Source: JAJTFA01 sp051715425
GTDB lineage: Bacteria; Bacteroidota; Bacteroidia; UKL13-3
Direction: 5' to 3'
NCBI GenBank assembly: GCA_051715425.1
Contig: JBPXJS010000051.1
Coordinates: 1 to 64,000, forward strand
Length of the DNA: 64,000 bases
Under the pieces are notes generated by a model. That model ran no database searches. It was not told the origin of the DNA and saw only the letters and a list, made by a program, of their open reading frames with translations. Position numbers and translations under genes: made by a program. Below, piece after piece: positions 62,514-64,000 of the stretch (position 1 is the stretch's first letter; each line of letters begins with the position of its first letter).

Positions 62514-63527
62514 ATGATTGATAAACTGAAGCAGGTAATTGAAAAAGTGAACGAGCAGAAAATTAATTCTGCCGAAGAGCTTGAGCAATTCAGAATAAAA
62601 TATTTATCACGGAAAGGTGTTTTAAACGATTTGTTTGAGGAATTTAAAAATATACCCAACGAGTTTAAAAAAGATACCGGAAGGGTAATGAATGAACTTA
62701 AACAAAAAGCGGAAGCAAAATTTATTGAATTACAGGAAAGGTTTGCAACAAGTAAAAACAAAGATCGGGCAGAAATAGATCCCACATTGCCAGGAGAACC
62801 GCTTGTTTTGGGAACCAGGCATCCAATTTATATTTTCCAAAACAGGGTACTTGATGTATTCAGAAAACTGGGATTTACCATAGCTGAAGGCCCAGAGATT
62901 GAAGATGACTGGCATAATTTTTCGGGGCTTAATTTTCCTGAAAACCATCCTGCCCGGGATATGCAGGATACCTTTTTTATTGATAAAAATTATTCCCTCA
63001 GAACCCATTGTACCAGTGTGCAGGTAAGGCTTATGGAAAACCAAAAACCTCCTATAAGAGCCGTGATGCCGGGGCGGGTTTACAGGAACGAGGCTATTTC
63101 TGCAAGATCACACTGTTTTTTTCATCAAATAGACGGGGTATATATTGATAAAAATGTGTCGTTTGCCGACTTAAAGCAAACACTGTATTTTTTTGTTAAA
63201 GAGTTATTTGGAGAAGAATATGGAATCCGTTTCAGACCCAGTTATTTCCCTTTTACCGAACCATCTGCCGAAATGGATATTGCCTGTATTATTTGCAAAG
63301 GAGAAGGATGTAATGTGTGTAAACATACCGGATGGCTGGAAATTTTAGGATGCGGAATGATAGATCCGAATGTTCTTGCAGCCAGTGGTATTGATCCGGA
63401 GGTTTATTCCGGGTTTGCATTTGGAATGGGTGTGGAGAGAACAACAATGATGCTTTATGGGGTAAAAGACATCAGGTTATTAAGCCAGAACGATGTGCGT
63501 TTCCTTGGCCAGTTTTCTTCGCAATAA
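62514..63527 (+). CDS. pheS: Phenylalanyl-tRNA synthetase alpha subunit
   Basis: This class II synthetase subunit charges tRNA-Phe with PheT. The 337-residue protein starts at the ATG at 62514; a 24-codon extension contains the promoter box. The N-terminal coiled coil (about 1-85) is followed by the catalytic domain with LGTRHPI, RDMQDTFF, RTHCTSVQVR (motif 2 region) and GFAFGMGVERTTMMLYG (motif 3). PheT is not adjacent, as is common in Bacteroidota. Confidence 0.97.
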   Translation: MIDKLKQVIEKVNEQKINSAEELEQFRIKYLSRKGVLNDLFEEFKNIPNEFKKDTGRVMNELKQKAEAKFIELQERFATSKNKDRAEIDPTLPGEPLVLGTRHPIYIFQNRVLDVFRKLGFTIAEGPEIEDDWHNFSGLNFPENHPARDMQDTFFIDKNYSLRTHCTSVQVRLMENQKPPIRAVMPGRVYRNEAISARSHCFFHQIDGVYIDKNVSFADLKQTLYFFVKELFGEEYGIRFRPSYFPFTEPSAEMDIACIICKGEGCNVCKHTGWLEILGCGMIDPNVLAASGIDPEVYSGFAFGMGVERTTMMLYGVKDIRLLSQNDVRFLGQFSSQ

Positions 63528-63540
63528 AATATAATAATGC

Positions 63541-63741
63541 CTATTTTGAAACAGAATCTGTTCCATTAATTTGAGCTTGTATGGCCTTTTCAAGAGAGTC
63601 CATAGCCTTTTGATCTTTCTGCATTTGATCTTCTACAGCGGTGTTTTCCTCTTTATTTAATACTTTTTCCTGAGGGTTGGTATTACCACCACATGACGCA
63701 ATAAAAAGTGCTGTTGCTGCAACAAAAAATATTTTTTTCAT
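63541..63741 (-). CDS. Small lipoprotein, highly charged
   Basis: The 66-residue protein has a signal peptide with lipobox IASC (Cys17) and a short mature helix rich in Glu, Lys, Gln and Asp (KVLNKEENTAVEDQMQKDQK). No family is recognised. It lies 11 bases after the end of lptB and is probably co-transcribed with it. Confidence 0.75.
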   Translation of the reverse strand: MKKIFFVAATALFIASCGGNTNPQEKVLNKEENTAVEDQMQKDQKAMDSLEKAIQAQINGTDSVSK

Positions 63742-63752
63742 GGTATTTAAAA

Positions 63753-64000
63753 CTATCTCAATACAAAATTTTGACCCAAATAAACCTTTCTAACCATCTC
63801 ATCATCGGCCAGCTCTCTTGCTGTTCCTGCTTTCAGTAATTTTCCTTCAAATAACAAATAGGCACGGTCTACAATAGACAATGTTTCATGAACATTATGA
63901 TCAGTAATTAAAATGCCAATATTTCTGTGTTTTAATTTGGCAACTATTTGTTGGATATCTTCTACAGCAATAGGATCTACACCGGCAAAAGGCTCATCCA
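63753..64000 (-). CDS. lptB: LPS export ABC transporter ATPase LptB, C-terminal fragment
   Basis: The gene runs off the right edge; only the last 82 codons are seen, ending in TAG at 63755-63753. The translated end begins with the Walker B segment DEPFAGVDPIAVEDIQ, followed by ILITDHNVHETL (the switch His) and ends KVYLGQNFVLR, all characteristic of LptB, which powers lipopolysaccharide transport to the outer membrane. Confidence 0.93.
   Translation of the reverse strand, partial: DEPFAGVDPIAVEDIQQIVAKLKHRNIGILITDHNVHETLSIVDRAYLLFEGKLLKAGTARELADDEMVRKVYLGQNFVLR

Overview
The window comes from a member of the Bacteroidota. The evidence is: promoter boxes of the TAnnTTTG type in front of most operons, often with a TTTG box about 19 bases upstream; almost no Shine-Dalgarno sequences; two proteins with type IX secretion C-terminal sorting domains (7.8-10.6 kb and 55.4-57.2 kb); many small lipoproteins; and a flavobacteria-like carotenoid gene set. 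No rRNA is present, so I place it only to phylum. Gene density is high, with many 1-4 base overlaps between neighbours. There are no insertion sequences, phage genes or CRISPR arrays.

Layout. 1-0.8 kb: four tandem units of about 178 bp lie downstream of a tRNA-Glu gene, each carrying a near copy of the tRNA 3' end. 0.96-7.8 kb: gapA, a glycosyltransferase/deacetylase pair, an outer-membrane efflux protein with its periplasmic adaptor, and gpsA. 7.8-16.2 kb: a large secreted adhesin-like protein, a first carotenoid locus (crtZ, lycopene cyclase), isocitrate dehydrogenase, an AlbA-type DNA-binding protein, and a surface lipoprotein with a predicted barrel protein. 16.4-27.2 kb: purQ, gltX, a B12-binding subunit and a crotonase on the plus strand, then a minus-strand run of TPR protein, comA, yqeY, LOG-family protein and maeB.

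27.4-33 kb is the most unusual region. A PapD/DUF916-like periplasmic protein, two small secreted subunits that share an internal motif and a C-terminal strand pattern, and a 975-residue outer-membrane protein are arranged as chaperone, major subunit, minor subunit and usher. Hairpins after the first and second genes could set their relative amounts. The barrel does not look like a classical FimD usher, so this may be a separate surface-fibre assembly system.

33-47 kb: an M1 peptidase, a CAP/OmpA/TPR protein, an aldehyde dehydrogenase, a DUF3108 protein and the second carotenoid locus (idi, unknown gene, crtB, crtI diverging from crtD and cruF). With crtZ and the cyclase at 11 kb this gives a full route to a monocyclic hydroxylated carotenoid such as saproxanthin. 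46.7-52.7 kb: radC, a GtrA protein, a LysM protein with a transglycosylase fold that has lost its catalytic glutamate, gatA, tatA and an rluB with a repeat-rich N-terminal tail. 52.9-64 kb: an M16 peptidase pair, a type IX-secreted protein, ybeY, mnmG, a methyltransferase, a lipoprotein, pheS and the end of lptB. Three parS-like sites lie between 54.7 and 57.7 kb. An AT-rich gap with an exact DnaA box lies at 62.1-62.5 kb, so the replication origin may be in or near this end.
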